Positions 11,301 through 24,024 of a DNA stretch of 64,000 nucleotides are shown here, in pieces. Source of the stretch: Thinopyrum elongatum (taxonomy: Eukaryota > Streptophyta > Magnoliopsida > Poales > Poaceae); assembly GCA_011799875.1 (NCBI GenBank), contig CM022301.1, positions 219,486,296 through 219,550,295 of the forward strand, written 5' to 3'. The stretch's first letter is position 1; each line of letters starts with the position of its first letter. The notes under the pieces are model-generated. The model did not search any database, had not been told where the DNA came from, and saw only the letters and a list, made by a program, of their open reading frames with translations. The translations under genes were made by a program, and so were the position numbers.

Positions 11301-11888
11301 GCGCGCAGAAGATGCTGAGAACCAACTTAAGCCAGTGGCTGCAGAATTGGCCAGCTTAAAGCATCATGTCTCGCAAATGACTGCCGCCATCTTTGGTAAG
11401 TAAGATTTGTAATTAAATTGAAATAACTTGCCCGATGATTTAAGAGATATAATACTAACTCGCCTGGCGACTCTTGTTTTGAGTGCTTAATAGGTGCCAG
11501 AAGTGCTAGCCTAAGGCAAAGTGTGGTGACAAAGCTGAAAGCCATATACTCTTTAACAGAGAAGTTATACGCTGGCAGCCGTCGGACACTTGTGGCTGTA
11601 TCAAATGGCAAGAAGCCGCCCCCACTCATGAAAGATGTGCTGGATCAATTGTCCATAGTGCCAAAGCAAGTTGAAGAACTGAAATTGTCAGCCGCCCGTT
11701 CAGGAGCCATCACCGCACTAAGCCGGGCAAAAGCTTACCAATCAGAGCTGGACCCAACAGAGATGGCTGGCGGGTGTCCAGAGTAGGGTCTGTCTTCAAT
11801 GAAGCAGATTTTGCTAGATGTGTCAAAGAGATGTGGCCTTTGGCATGTCAACTCGCACAAGAGCTGGATCTGATGAAGTACCAGCCGG
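8400..11888 (+). pseudogene. Tat-1 antisense gene (Transposase_28 / 'putative gypsy-type transposon' family), 5' part
   Basis: A multi-exon gene opposite to gag-pol. Exon 1 (8400-9284) carries the conserved block with LRGFTPPESKFFRDILHYF and later CHFQIFCEVYLQVEPIVALF. The same spacing of PP, FF-x-DI, CE and ALF residues occurs in the Tat-2 gene. An in-frame TGA at 9099-9101 breaks exon 1. Introns with GT-AG ends and matching phase are at 9285-9364, about 9606-9644, 9969-10042, 10557-11118 and 11396-11493. Later exons are low-complexity (KEKKRK basic patch), then a coiled coil (DLEKMKVKFDADRSALETEK). Another TGA is at 11201-11203. The last exon is cut at 11893 by an LTR element and resumes at 23737. 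The function of this family is unknown; the N-terminal match is to a family I recall as PF04195. Confidence 0.8.
10595..10990 (+). repeat. Six imperfect ~76-bp repeats in an intron of the antisense gene
   Basis: The phrase TAGCCCCCAAG(GG) recurs at about 10594, 10672, 10746, 10821, 10895 and 10975, usually followed by GCCGGCTTA, a TAAGGT(A/G)AG-like stretch and GGTCTTTGATCA. The array fills most of intron 10557-11118. Confidence 0.8.
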
Positions 11889-11893
11889 CTTAT

Positions 11894-14800
11894 TGTGACG
11901 CCCCCGATTCAATCGTACACTAATCATACACGCAAATGTGTACGATCAAGATCAGGGACTCACGGGAAGATATCACAACACAACTCTAGACACAAATTAA
12001 AATAAAACAAGCTTTATATTACAAGCCAGGGGCCTCGAGGGCTCGAATACATAAGCTCGAATACACAAGAGTCAGCGGAAGCAATAATATCCGAGTACAG
12101 ACATAAGTTAAACAAGTTTGGCTTAAGAAGGCTAGCACCAAAGTAGCAACGATCGAAAAGGCAAGGCCTCCTGCCTGGGACCTCCTAACTACTCCTCGAA
12201 GCCGAACTCCATGTAGAAATATCCTCTAGCTCCTGGACTCCATCATATGATCGCAATAACCGGGAAAAGGGGAAAAAGAAGTAGCAAAGCAACCGTGAGT
12301 ACTCATCCAAAGTACTCGCAAGCAAGGATCTACACTACATATGCATCGGTATCAATGAAATGGGAAGTATTTGTGGACTGAACTGCAGAATGCCAGAATA
12401 AGAGGGGGATAGCTAGGCCTATCGAAGACTACACTTCTGGCAGCCTCCATCTTGAAGCATGTAGAAGAGAGTAGCAAGTGCAGCATCAAGTAACATCGCA
12501 TAGCATAATCCTAGCTGGTGATCCTCCCCTTGTCGCCCTGTGGGAAAGCGATCACTGGGTTGTATCTGGAACTTGTAAGGGGTGTGTTTTATTAAGTATC
12601 CGGTTCTAGTTGTCATAAGGTCGAAGTACAACTCCGGGTCGTCCTTTTACCGAGGGACACGGCTATTCGAATAGATAAACTTCCTTGCAGGGGTGCACCA
12701 CATTACCCAACATGCTCGATCCCTCTGGCCGGGCACACTTTCCTGGGTCATGTTCGGCCTCGGAAGATCAACACGTCGCAGCCCTACCTAGACTCAACAG
12801 AGAGGTCAGCACGCCGGTCTAAATCCTAAGCGCACAGGGGTCTGGGCCCATCGCCCATTGCACTCCTGCACGTTGCGAGGGTGGCCGGTAGCAGACCTAG
12901 CCTCCCTAATACAAGAGCAGGCATTCCAGTCCAATCCGGCACGCGTCGCTCAATCACTGACGTCTAGAAGGCTTTGGCTGATACCACGACGTCGAGTGCC
13001 CATAACTGTTCCCGCGTAGTTGGTTAGTGCGTATAGGCTCGTAGCCAGACTCAGATCAAATACCCAGATCTCGTTAAGCGTGTTATTTGAAGTATCCGCG
13101 GACGCCGACCAGGGACCAGGCCCACCTGTCTCCTAGGTGGTCACAACCTGCCCTGTCGCTCCGCCTCAAAGAAACAGTCAGGGGGCTGCCGGGAACCCAG
13201 GCCCACCACTACCTGGGTGGAACCACCTGCCCCTTCAGCCCCCATTCGAACGTAACATAAGTATGTAATAGTATATAGTATATACCTGTGATCACCTCCC
13301 GAGTGATCACGGCCCAGCAGTATAGCATGGCAGACGGACAAGTATGTAGGGCCACTGATGTAATTCTAGCAACCTATACTAAGCATTAGGATTGCAGGTA
13401 AAGGTGTCAACAGTAGTAGCAAAGACAGGCTATGCAGCAAATAGGATCAAACCAATGAAATAGTAACACTACTGTAATGCAAGCAGTAGAGGGAAAGAGT
13501 AGGCGATATCGGGATGAACAACGGGGGTTGGCTTGCCTGGAAGCTCTGCTGAGAAGGAGGGGTCGTCAACACCATAGTCGATTGAGGCAGCATCGGTCTC
13601 GGGGTCTACCGGAAAGAAGTAATGAAGGGAGAACACAATAAATAACAGAGCAATCAAGCATCACAAAGCATAACATGGCAATACGCGGTGCTAGGTGTGA
13701 TCTAACGCGGTACTACGCGATACTAGCGAAGGGGGAAAACATCCGGGAAAGTATTCCCGGTGTTAGGCATTTTCGGACAGGTGAATCAGAGGGGGATGGT
13801 TGCATGTTCGCTATGCTAGGGACATGTGGCAGACGAACAGACTGCGTATTCAGATACGTCTCGAAATTCTGAGCAACTTTCATGTACAAAGTATTTTCAT
13901 CTGATAAACGGTTTATTTTATATTAATTTTCAAAGTTTTAATAATAATATGAAATTATTAATAATTCAAAATATTAATAAAAAGGCCAAGTGTGCCCAGC
14001 TGTGTACCCAGTCAGTGGCTGACTGGCGGGTCCAGGTCAATGCACAGTCAGCAGTTGACCGTGGACTGGTCAAAGGTGAACAATGCTGCGGGCCCCACGT
14101 GTAAGTGACTCAGGGTTAAAACATTTATTTATTATTATTTTTTACATATTTTTATTTATTTATTTTAACCTTTTCTTTTGTTTTATTTGGCTCGGCCCAC
14201 TGGGCAGTGGCCCAAGCAGCCACTGGTGCGGCAGGGCTCGAGCACGCACCAGGGGGGACGCCATCGCCGGAGGCGAATGGCAGGGGCCGGCGGCAGCGGG
14301 CGCCGGGCGGCCATGGAGTGCGGGGAGCGGCGGCGAGCGCTGGTGTAGAGGTGTGGGGCTCGGCCATCGAGCGGGGGACGCGGGCGCGGGCCGCCACCGA
14401 CGAACGAGCAGCAGCGGACAGCGGCGACGACAGGCTGCGATGGCAAGCGGGTGCGGCCGGGGAGCGCAGCGCGCAGCCAAGCGCGGGCGCGCATGCTAGG
14501 AGGGGCATGCCGGGCGGGACGGCCCGTGGGCGCGAGGGGGGTTGCACAGGGGCGGTCGTGCAAGCAGGCAGACGATGGGGGCGCGCGCGGGGCGAGCAGA
14601 GGGAGCCAGAGCGGTTAGGGGGACGGCGGAGGATGCCGGCCGGCGAGCAGCGGCCAGGGCAAGAAGGTGCACGGCCTGGGCGCGGGTCTGACACGGCGAG
14701 CGCGTGGGGGAGAGTGCGGGTGCGGCAAGGTCTGGCTGGCGAGCAGGGCAGCGGGCGCGGCAGTGGGGTGCGAGCGCCGGTGAGACAGCGAGGGGGAGGC

Positions 14801-15711
14801 GTGGCCCTCACCAGCGTTGCAGGGGATCGGGGCGGCGAGGCTCAGGGGCGATCCGTGGGGACGAGATGAGGAGGCAACGGCGACAGCGGTGGGCGACGGG
14901 GATGGCGAGGTCGAGGCGTCGGGCACGGCGACGAGGTGGTCGTTGATGGAGAGGGCGAGGAGGTGGCACCGACGGGGACCTCGGACGACGGTGGACGGCG
15001 AAGGGTGGGCGCAGGGCGTCGGAGGCGACGGGATCATGGTCGATCCCGATCCAGATTGTGGGTGAGGGAGAGAGCGAGTGGGGGGAAAGTGTGCTGTCGG
15101 TGGTTAGGGTTTGGGTCGCCTGGGGGGATAAGGGGGGATGGGGTGGGCTGGCCTGGGCCGGTTGGTTCGGCGGCCAGCTGGGCCATTTGGCCCAGTTGGG
15201 CCAGGGGAGACCTTTTGTTTTCTCTTGTTTTTGCTATTTTTGTTTCCTTCACTTTTTATTTATTCTTTTCTGCTTTCTTTTATTTTTGTTTAATAGTTTA
15301 TAGTTTTACAAAAAGTAAAACCCATACCTAAAATAGATTTACAATTCCAACTACTTTCACAAAAAGTTTTACCCCTGATCAAAATAGTTTAGCATTTTAT
15401 AATATTCAAAAGGCATCTATTTAATAGTTTTACCTACTGTTTTAATCACTTAAGTGCATTTAAACCTTTTATAAAAATGTGGTTTCTCCACCATAATTAC
15501 CTATGCATTATTTGGCACCACCCGAACATTTTAGTTTTAATATTTGAAAATCTTTACCATTTTTTTTTAAAATTTAAATCTTTACCGTTTGACTTGTTTT
15601 TAACTTTTGAATTCGAACAGGATTGAATCATCGCGAGGTTAACAACAATAATCGCGGTGACGTGTCATCATTAACAGGGAATTACTGTAGCTTAATTACC
15701 CGGGCGTCACA
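11894..15711 (-). repeat. Left LTR (3' LTR) of the LARD-like element
   Basis: It matches 19957-23731 along its length with scattered substitutions and several indels. Examples are a 45-bp block at about 15329-15373 missing from the other copy, and an internal difference near 14700 where the right copy has about 70 extra bases. It contains a very GC- and CpG-rich core (about 14240-15080) flanked by AT-rich DNA. The long overlapping ORFs in the core are GC artefacts. Confidence 0.92.
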
Positions 15712-18700
15712 ATTCTCCTCCACTACAAGAAATCTCGTCCCGAGATTTAAGAGGTGGGATAAGGGGGAAATGTCTGGTTACGAAATTCTAACGAATCTTA
15801 TCGGTCTTGGTTGCTCTTCTCGAAGCAGTTGATCCTCTTTGTTGAATTCTCTATTTCTCCGCTCCAGGTCATCATGATGAAGTCATCATCCTTACTTCGG
15901 GGTCTTCATCGTACTTACGAATATGTAAGGGGCAGCTCGGCCACGACAGAAGGTTATAAGGTTAATAATCTAGGGGGTTAACCCATGAATGAGCATATGA
16001 GTACCTCTCGAGTTGGAACTCAGGAAATACATCGAGAGAAATAAAAGTAGGCATGAGAATCTTCAAGTGGGTAGGCAAACGTTTGATGCCTGAAACAGAA
16101 TGTGAGAGGGGTTCAGAGTAACGGGAATAAGTATTGTGTCTGACACTAGAATTGATGATATCTCGAAAGGTGGCTCGTGAGTTACATACGAGGCCACGCG
16201 TGAGGAACAACCTTGGGAATAGGGGGTGTACAGGAGAGTCAGATGTTGATCCTGTGGAACTGTGGGTTATGGGCCCACCATGTGGGTTAAAAGTAGGAAG
16301 GGCGGTGACGTCTTACACGATCATGTAAGCAAGGCATGTCAGAGGATAGCTTGTCAGTTATGTCGGCAACAACATCGGTACCAAGGGCGAGGGATGAAGA
16401 GAACCATTTTCCTGCTCGTTGAACGAGGCGGACCAATAGGCAAGGTTCTCGTCCATCGATGGTTACCGGGATGCCATCAACAAAAGCAACAGGGTCTTAC
16501 TGACACGGTTGTACACCAAGGTGTTTACATAAGCAGAAGAATATTACTGCTTAGATCATATAGATCACAAGAAAGGTTAAACAAAACAATGGAAAGGAAA
16601 ATGTGATCATCAGATTAAACAGAACAATGGAAAGGAAAATGTGATCATCAGATTAAACAGAACAATGGAAAGGAAAATGTGTTTAAACACATAATTCAGG
16701 GGTATATCCTTCCCACGGACAAGTAGAGCATGATATCCATGACAGGATATAAAGTAGAAAACCCTTTAGGTAAGGGGAGAGAAACTTCATGACATTACCC
16801 ATACAACGGTGTTTGGATAATTGATAAGGAAAATTTAGGATTGTGCTTCCAATGTTTTTATTGAAAATCAGAGTACCACTGACATGCTTCGAGATAGCAT
16901 TGACATGGTCTTCAAGCAAAGGTCAGACTCTGGATACACAAAGGATCCATCAGGAATAGCTTGTAGAATAAGTCTTACAATTTCCTCATGGAAGAATGGT
17001 TAACCTTGCTAAAACGGAAGAACTATAACAATAGGTCCTCCGGCCAGGTGTGCTAGGCATGACATCACCTTATCGGGTCAAATACTAATGTTATAACTCT
17101 TGGGAATTTGTTCCAACCATCATATCTGACCGAGATTTAGATCTGATTGGTGTCAGGATACCTCAGACTCAGGATGCCTGAGAAGGAGAAGTGCACAAAT
17201 TGACGAGAAGACATTGTAAGATTCTCGGGAAATGAACTATGGAAGCGAGTTTCGAAACAAGAGTTCATCATTAAACCAAGGGGAGGATGAGGAGGTGGCT
17301 AATGAACTCAGCAACGATTCATCGAGATTTCCAAAAAGATGGATTTCCACAATTATGTGAACAAGGAGATAACATTTGTCAGATCAAATGGTATAATGAT
17401 GTATGCTCGAGGAAAACCTACGCAATTGAAACATTGGTTGAAAGGTGCACCCGAAATATGGGCTAGGTAGCACGATCAATGTTAGAATGGTGATTCAATA
17501 ATCAATAGTCTAAGAATGAATTGTCGACCATTAACTTCAGAGCAATAGGGTTGCTAGAAATACTAAAGTCTCACAACAGAGTTCACTTATTGGTATTCTG
17601 GTTGGAAGCAACACGGGGCCCAAGAAAAGAATGGTGATGGCAAGAAGCACCACTGTAACAAGAACTCTTAAGAGGTGAAGCAATTCTCACAACATCCTTG
17701 ACATAAAAGATAGTAATACTTCAAGGTAGAACATAATACAAGCTCAATAGCAAGTTGCATCCACAACATGAACAAGTTTGTGATGAAAGGAAGATAAGGA
17801 TGTTGTCGATGGTAACTCAAATTACCAAGGGACGAGGATGGCACTTATCATCATGAATTCGATTGATATCCTGGAAGGAGTCAAAATGTTGATGATGATC
17901 ATGACAAATTTTGTCGAGAGGCTCCACGAAGAAGCAATCGAACAGTGACTACATCAAGCAAAAGGACTAATGCAGCGAAAGATTATTGGAACCACGGATA
18001 CGACACCATCTCGGAATCAAGCTTGATGTTTGAGGTGAAACGATAAGACAGGGAAGATCAACATAAGCTTAGCTCATCGTCGAAAGTTGTGCTCCGAGAA
18101 TAAGGACCAGGTAGCACAGTTAAAATCAACATGATAATGATATAGCCGATTAGGCTAGGAATGACGTGATCGAGTACAACCTCGCAAGTAAAGAAGATTA
18201 CTAAGAGTTCTTTAATCGCGATGCGGACTCGATTCAGTAATCGGTGTCCTTGAGTGTTCAATAACTCAGAGCCTGTGAAAAAAATTTGGAATCAGTGAGA
18301 ATGTAGTACTTGATGGAGAACTCATCAGAAGTTATGCAGTTCTGTGATAATCTCGAGATACTAGGGGGTAATACTCGACGATAGACCGAAGTAGAGGTTG
18401 GACTGGGGTATTGCTTTGCAGAGGACAAGTGCTTAAACTTGCATGAGAAATGGTATTTAAAGGAGAACATGGTCGGAACCACGAATGCAAAAGGCCAGAT
18501 CCCAGATATAAGATGGACTTATACCAAGGGAATAACTAATTTAAGAGAAGCTTCCATGATAAGATCTACATCATGTCCATGGGCATGAACACAAAGTTCA
18601 AGGTCGACTCCCACTTCTCCAATGCATAACCTTCCATTCACTTCTCATTTTTTTTCGAAAATGACATTAGTTGTTGAAAGTTTTACTTGGTGCAATACCA

Positions 18701-19956
18701 GATAAGTATGGCCCGTGAAATCTTTCGGGTTCACAAAGAGTAGGGAAGGCGTTGGTTCAACCCATCGGGGCATCTTAGGAACATATACCACAAACTTCAG
18801 GAGTAAATAACACAGGCTCGAAAGTAGAGCATGGTTGACAAAGCAGAGGATACAATTTACCAAAGGCATTATATATCCATGGAAAGGCTCACAAGGTTAT
18901 TGAATATGAAGAACGATGTCAGATGAAATCCAACAAAGGATCTGGGGGTCCACAAGTGATCTGATGTGAGCATTGATACTCAACCAGAAGAAGAAGAATG
19001 CAAGGAGATTAGATGATAGAAACAACTGACTAATTCAAAGCTCAATTGCAAAGGAATTATGAATTCCAAGTCAAGGGATCAGAAGCAACGCTCTGATTAG
19101 GGATGGATAAGTTGAATAGACTTAGGGGTACAATCGAAGACAACTTGATTGGTCGAGAACCAACTCATGTTTAAAATGACGTCTAAGTCAGAAGGATGAA
19201 TTCTAGGATCTGATTGTGGATTGCGAGCATTCGCAACATATTGAATCAAGGGACTCAAAATGATAGTGACAAAGGATTCTAATGAATATTGCTAGTCATA
19301 TGGAACGCAACCATATTGCAAGCAGACAAGTATTTCCAGAGCAATAACGGGCAGAGGATTACCGGAAGATCGAATGGTATTTCGAAGACTTTTGTGAAAT
19401 GCATGAATCAACTGGGGATGAGCGGATACTCAATAAGTGCGAGAAATTGTCTGTAGGGGTATTCAGGTGGCAAAGAACTGCAAGGCAATAGGCACAAAGT
19501 ATTCTCGGAACAATAGGGAGAATTTCGGAGTATCTTGTAATAACAAGATCAACTGGGAATAAAAGCAAGAACGACAGGTGTATGTATTTATCCATAGGGA
19601 TATTTCGGTGGTAGGGAATTGCAAAAGCAACGGGCACAAAGTCTCAAGAGAACATCGAAGAGTATCATCGGAATCCTTCGATGCACCAAGCAATCATCTG
19701 GGGAGAGGGGCTCTCCGGGAGGAAGTAATTACGAGAACCTAGGGTTAGAGTTAGCAAAATCATTTAACCCGAATAGAAGAGAGATCAGAGTCCCAGAGTA
19801 TAGGCAAGGAATAAAAGATCCTAATACCACCAAATGGCGATGTGGGCCCGTAAGCCACACAGCCATGTTAGTAAAAGTTTTGCAATGACTAGACTCAACT
19901 TCGGCCAAGGATTTAGGAAGGGGGATTCCTTCAGGTAGTCGGCTTTGATACCAACT
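15712..19956 (-). other. Internal region of the LARD-like element, no coding capacity
   Basis: The 4.25 kb between the LTRs has only short ORFs on both strands and no recognisable protein motif. It holds a three-copy 38-bp minisatellite (16576-16690) and a diverged repeat of about 160 bp (compare 19400-19520 with 19555-19680, sharing TATT(T)C(A/G)G(G)TGG and GGCACAAAGT). It opens on the left with AAGAAATCTCGTCCCGAGATTT, which contains the palindrome AAATCTCG..CGAGATTT. Confidence 0.8.
16576..16690. repeat. 38-bp minisatellite, three copies
   Basis: AACAATGGAAAGGAAAATGT begins at 16585, 16623 and 16661 at an exact 38-bp spacing, with GATCATCAGATTAAAC between units. The last copy ends in GTTTAAAC instead of GATCATC. 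Confidence 0.95.
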
Positions 19957-22900
19957 TGTGATGCCCCCGATTCAATCGTACACTAATCATACACGTAAAT
20001 GTGTACGATCAAGATCAGGGACTCACGGGAAGATATCACAACACAACTCTAGACACAAATTAAAATAAAACAAGCTTTATATTACAAGCCAGGGGCCTCG
20101 AGGGCTTGAATACACAAGAGTCAGCGGAAGCAATAATATCTGAGTACAGACATAAGTTAAACAAGTTTGCCTTAAGAAGGCTAGCACCAAAGTAGCAACG
20201 ATCGAAAGGCAAGGCCTCCTGCCTGGGACCTCCTAACTACTCCTCGAAGCCGAACTCCATGTAGAAATATCCTCAGGATCCTCTGGCTCCTGGACTCCAT
20301 CATATGATCGCAATAACCAGGAAAAGGGGAAAAATAAGTAGCAAAGCAACCGTGAGTACTCATCCAAAGTACTCGCAAACAAGGATCTACACTACATATG
20401 CATCGGTATCAATGAAATGGGTAGTATCTGTGGACTGAACTGCAGAATGCCAGAATAAGAGGGGGATAGCTAGGCCTATCGAAGACTACGCTTCTGGCAG
20501 CCTCCATCTTGAAGCATGTAGAAGAGAGTAGCAAGTGCAGCATCAAGTAACATCGCATAGCATAATCCTACCCGGCGATCCTCCCCTCATCACCCTGTGG
20601 GAAAGCGATCACTGGGTTGTATCTGGAACTTGTAAGGGGTGTGTTTTATTAAGTATCCGATTCTAGTTGTCATAAGGTCGAAGTACAACTCCGGGTCGTC
20701 GTTTTACCGAGGGACACGGCTATTCGAATAGATAAACTTCCCTGCAGGGGTGCACCACATTATCCAACACGCTCGATCCCTCTGACCGGGCACACTTTCC
20801 TGGGTCATGTCCGGCCTCAGAAGATCAACACGTCGCAGCCCTACCTAGGCTCAATAGAGAGGTCAGCACGCCGGTCTAAATCCTAAGTGCGTAGGGGTCT
20901 GGGCCCATCGCCCATTGCACTACTACACGTTGCGAGGGCCACCGGAAGCAGACCTAGCCTCCCTAATACAAGAGTAGGCGTTCCAGTCCAATCCGATGCG
21001 CGCCGCTCAACCGCTGACGTCTAGAAGGCTTCGGCTGATACCACGACGTCGAGTGCCCATAACTGTTCCCGCGTAGTTGGTTAGTGCGTATAGGCTCGTA
21101 GCCAGACTCAGATCAAATACCCAAATCTCGTTAAGCGTGTTATTTGAAGTATCCGCGAACACCGACCAGGGACCAGGCCCACCTGTCTCCTAGGTGGTCA
21201 CAACCTGCCCTGTCGCTCTGCCTCAAAGAAACAGTCAGGGGGCTGCCGGGAACCCAGCCCACCACTACCTGGGTGGAACCACCTGCCCCTTCAGCCCCCA
21301 TTCGAACGTAACATAAGTATGTAATAGTATATAGTATATACCCGTGATCACCTCCCGAGTGATCACGGCCCAGTAGTATAGCATGGCAGACGGACAAGTA
21401 TGTAGGGCCACTGATGTAATTCTAGCAACCTATACTAAGCATTAGGATTGTAGGTAAAGGTGTCAACAGTAGTAGCAAAGACAGGCAATGCAGCAGATAG
21501 GATCAAACCGATGAAACAGTAACACTACTCTAATGCAAGCAGTAGAGGGAAAGAGTAGGCGATATCGGGATGAACAAGGGGGGTTGGCTTGCCTGGAAGC
21601 TCTGCTGAGAAGGAGGGGTCGTCAACACCGTAGTCGATCGGGGCAACAGCGGTCTCGAGGTCTACCGGAAAGAAGTAACGGAGGGAGAACACAATAAATA
21701 ACAGAGCAATCAAGCATCACAAAGCATAACATGGCAATACGCGGTGCTAGGTGTGATCTAACGCGGTACTACGCGATACTAGCGAAGGGGGAAAACATCC
21801 AGGAAAGTATTCCCAGTGTTAGGCATTTTCGGACAGGTGAAACAGAGGGGCATGGTTGCATGTTTTCTATGCTAGGGACATGTGGTAGACGAATGGATTG
21901 CGTATTCGGATACGTCTCGAAATTCTGAGCAACTTTCATGTACAAAGTATTTTCATCTGATAAACGGTTTATTTTATATTAATTTCCAAAGTTTTAATAA
22001 TAATATGAAATTATTAATAATTCAAAATATTTATAGAAAGGCCAAGTGTACCCAGATGTGTACCGAGCCAGTGGCTGACTGGCGGGTCCAGGTCAATGCA
22101 CAGTCAGCAGTTGACCATGGACTGGTCAAAGGTGAACAGTGCTGCGGGCCCCACGTGTAAGTGACTCAGGGTTAAAAAATTTATTTATTATTTTTTTTAT
22201 GTATTTTTATTTATTTATTTTAACCTTTTCTTTTCTTTTGTTTTATTTGGCCCGGCCCCACTGGGCAGTGGCCCAAGCAGCCACTGGTGCGGCTGGGCTC
22301 GAGCACGCACCAGGGGGGCGAGGCCATCGCCGGAGGCGAACGACAGGGGCCGGCGGCAGCGGGCGCCGGGCGGCCATGGAGTGCGGGGAGCGGCGGCGAG
22401 CGCTGATGTAGAGGTGTGGGGCTCGGCCGTCGAGCGCGGGCCGCCACCGACGAACGAGCAGCAGCGGACAGCGGCGACGACAGGCTGCGATGGCAAGCGG
22501 GTGCGGCCGGGGAGCGCGGCGCGCAGCCAAGCGCGGGTGTGCATGCTAGGAGGGGCGCGCCGGGCGGGATGGCCCGTGGGCGCGAGGGGGGTTGCACAGG
22601 GGCGGCCATGCGAGCAGGCAGATGACGAGGGCGCGCGCGGGGCGAGCAGAGGGAGCCGGAGCGGTTGGGGGGACGGCGAAGGACGCCGGCCGGCGAGCAG
22701 CGGCCAGGGCAAGAAGGCGCGCGGCCTGGGCGAGGGCCTGACGTGGCTAGCGCGTGCGCGGGCGCGCGATGGTGGCGTGGGTGCGCGCAGCAAGCGAGCG
22801 GAGGAGAGTGCGGGTGCGGCAAGGTCCGGCTGGCGAGCAGGGCAGCGGGCGCGGCAGTGGGGTGCGAGCGCCGGCGAGACAGTGAGGGGGAGGCGTGGCC

Positions 22901-23731
22901 CTCACCAGCGTTGTAGGGGATCGGGGCGGTGAGGCTCAGGGGCGACCCGTGGGGAGGAGATGAGGAGGCAACGGCAACAGCGGTGGGCGATGGGGACGGC
23001 GAGGTCGAGGCGTCGGGCACGGCGATGTGGTGGCCGTTGATGGAGAGGGCGAGGAGGCGGCGCCGACGGGGACCTCGGGCGATGGTGGACGATGAAGGGC
23101 GGGCACAGGGCGTCGGGGGCGACGGGATCAGGGTCGATCCCGATCCAGATCGAGGGTGAGGGAGAGAGCGAGTGGGGGGAAAGTGGGGTGTCGGTGGTTA
23201 GGGTTTGGGTCACCCGGGGGGATAAGGGGGGATGGGGTGGGCTGGCCTGGGCTGGTTGGTTCGGCGGCCAGCTGGGCCATTTGGCCCAGTTGGGCCAGGG
23301 GAGACCTTTTGTTTTCTCTTGTTTTGCTATTTTTGTTTCCTTCACTTTTTATTTATTCTTTTCTGCTTTCTTTTATTTTTGTTTAATAGTTTATAGTTTT
23401 ACAAAAAGTAAAACCCATACCCCTGATCAAAATAGTTTAGCATTTTATAATATTCAAAAGGCATTTATTTAATAGTTTTACCTACTGTTTTAATCACTTA
23501 AGTGCATTTAAACCTTTTATAAAAATGTGGTTTCTCCACCATAATTACCTATGCATTATTTGGCACCACCCGAACATTTTAGTTTTAATATTTGAAAATC
23601 TTTACCGTTTGACTTGTTTTTAACTTTTGAATTCGAACAGGATTGAATCATCGCGAGGTTAACAACAGTAATCGCGGTGATGTGTCATCATTAACAGGGA
23701 ATTACTGTAGCTTAATTACCCGGGCGTCACA
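19957..23731 (-). repeat. Right LTR (5' LTR) of the LARD-like element
   Basis: It starts TGTGATGCCCCCG (one change from the left copy) and ends GGGCGTCACA at 23731, followed by the TSD CTTAT. The CpG-rich core is about 22250-23160. In the element's own (minus) orientation this copy is next to the primer site and is the promoter-bearing LTR. Confidence 0.92.
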
Positions 23732-23736
23732 CTTAT

Positions 23737-24024
23737 GACAGCAAAAACACTCGCATTAAGGCGCCCTCCTTTGATGTTGTGGACTTGACTCCTTAAAGGT
23801 GTAAGCACATTTTTGCCTCTGACATTGACCCTTCTCTTGTCATGAATGATGAAGCAATCTTCGAAGCTTTAACTGTTATCGACTGGACGTTGGACAATCT
23901 TCAGATTGCAAGCGACGAAGAGCAGGCACGGGATAACTTGGAAGCCTCTACTGCAAGACGCCAGGATGATGTTAACCCGGCTGGTCATAACCCGGACGGT
24001 TCTGAGGCCGGCTCAAAGGAGTAA
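23737..24024 (+). pseudogene. Tat-1 antisense gene, 3' part
   Basis: This is the same reading frame as the exon broken at 11893: removing the LARD-like element and one TSD joins a tyrosine codon to an aspartate codon without a shift. It encodes a segment with NDEAIFEALTVIDWTLDNLQ and ends with TAA at 24022-24024. An in-frame TAA near 23794 is a further lesion. The C-terminus is acidic and Gly/Asn-rich. Confidence 0.8.

Larger units (their letters stand above)
11894..23731 (-). mobile_element. Non-coding LTR retrotransposon with 3.8-kb LTRs (LARD-like)
   Basis: Two LTRs of 3818 and 3775 bp flank a 4.25-kb internal region. Ends are TGTGACGCCC and GGGCGTCACA, a perfect 10-bp inverted pair, and the TSD CTTAT (11889-11893 and 23732-23736) is exact. 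On the minus strand the primer-binding site TGGTATCAAAGCC (19953-19941) follows the right LTR, one base from the initiator-Met tRNA match. A purine tract GTGGAGGAGAATT (about 15724-15712) precedes the left LTR. No gag or pol domain is visible in any frame, so it must have moved using proteins of another element. The layout fits the LARD class; the family name is not known to me. Confidence 0.92.

Noticed and set aside
13675..14104. ORFs at 13675-14104 and their matches at 21731-22160
   Set aside because: Same LTR sequence twice; AT-rich, no domain, frame not preserved by substitutions.
14152..14869. Overlapping ORFs of about 220 codons on both strands in the LARD-like LTR, and 22220-23020
   Set aside because: They exist because the block is GC-rich and stop-poor. 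Frames are not conserved between the two LTR copies, and composition is Arg/Ala/Gly/Pro low complexity.
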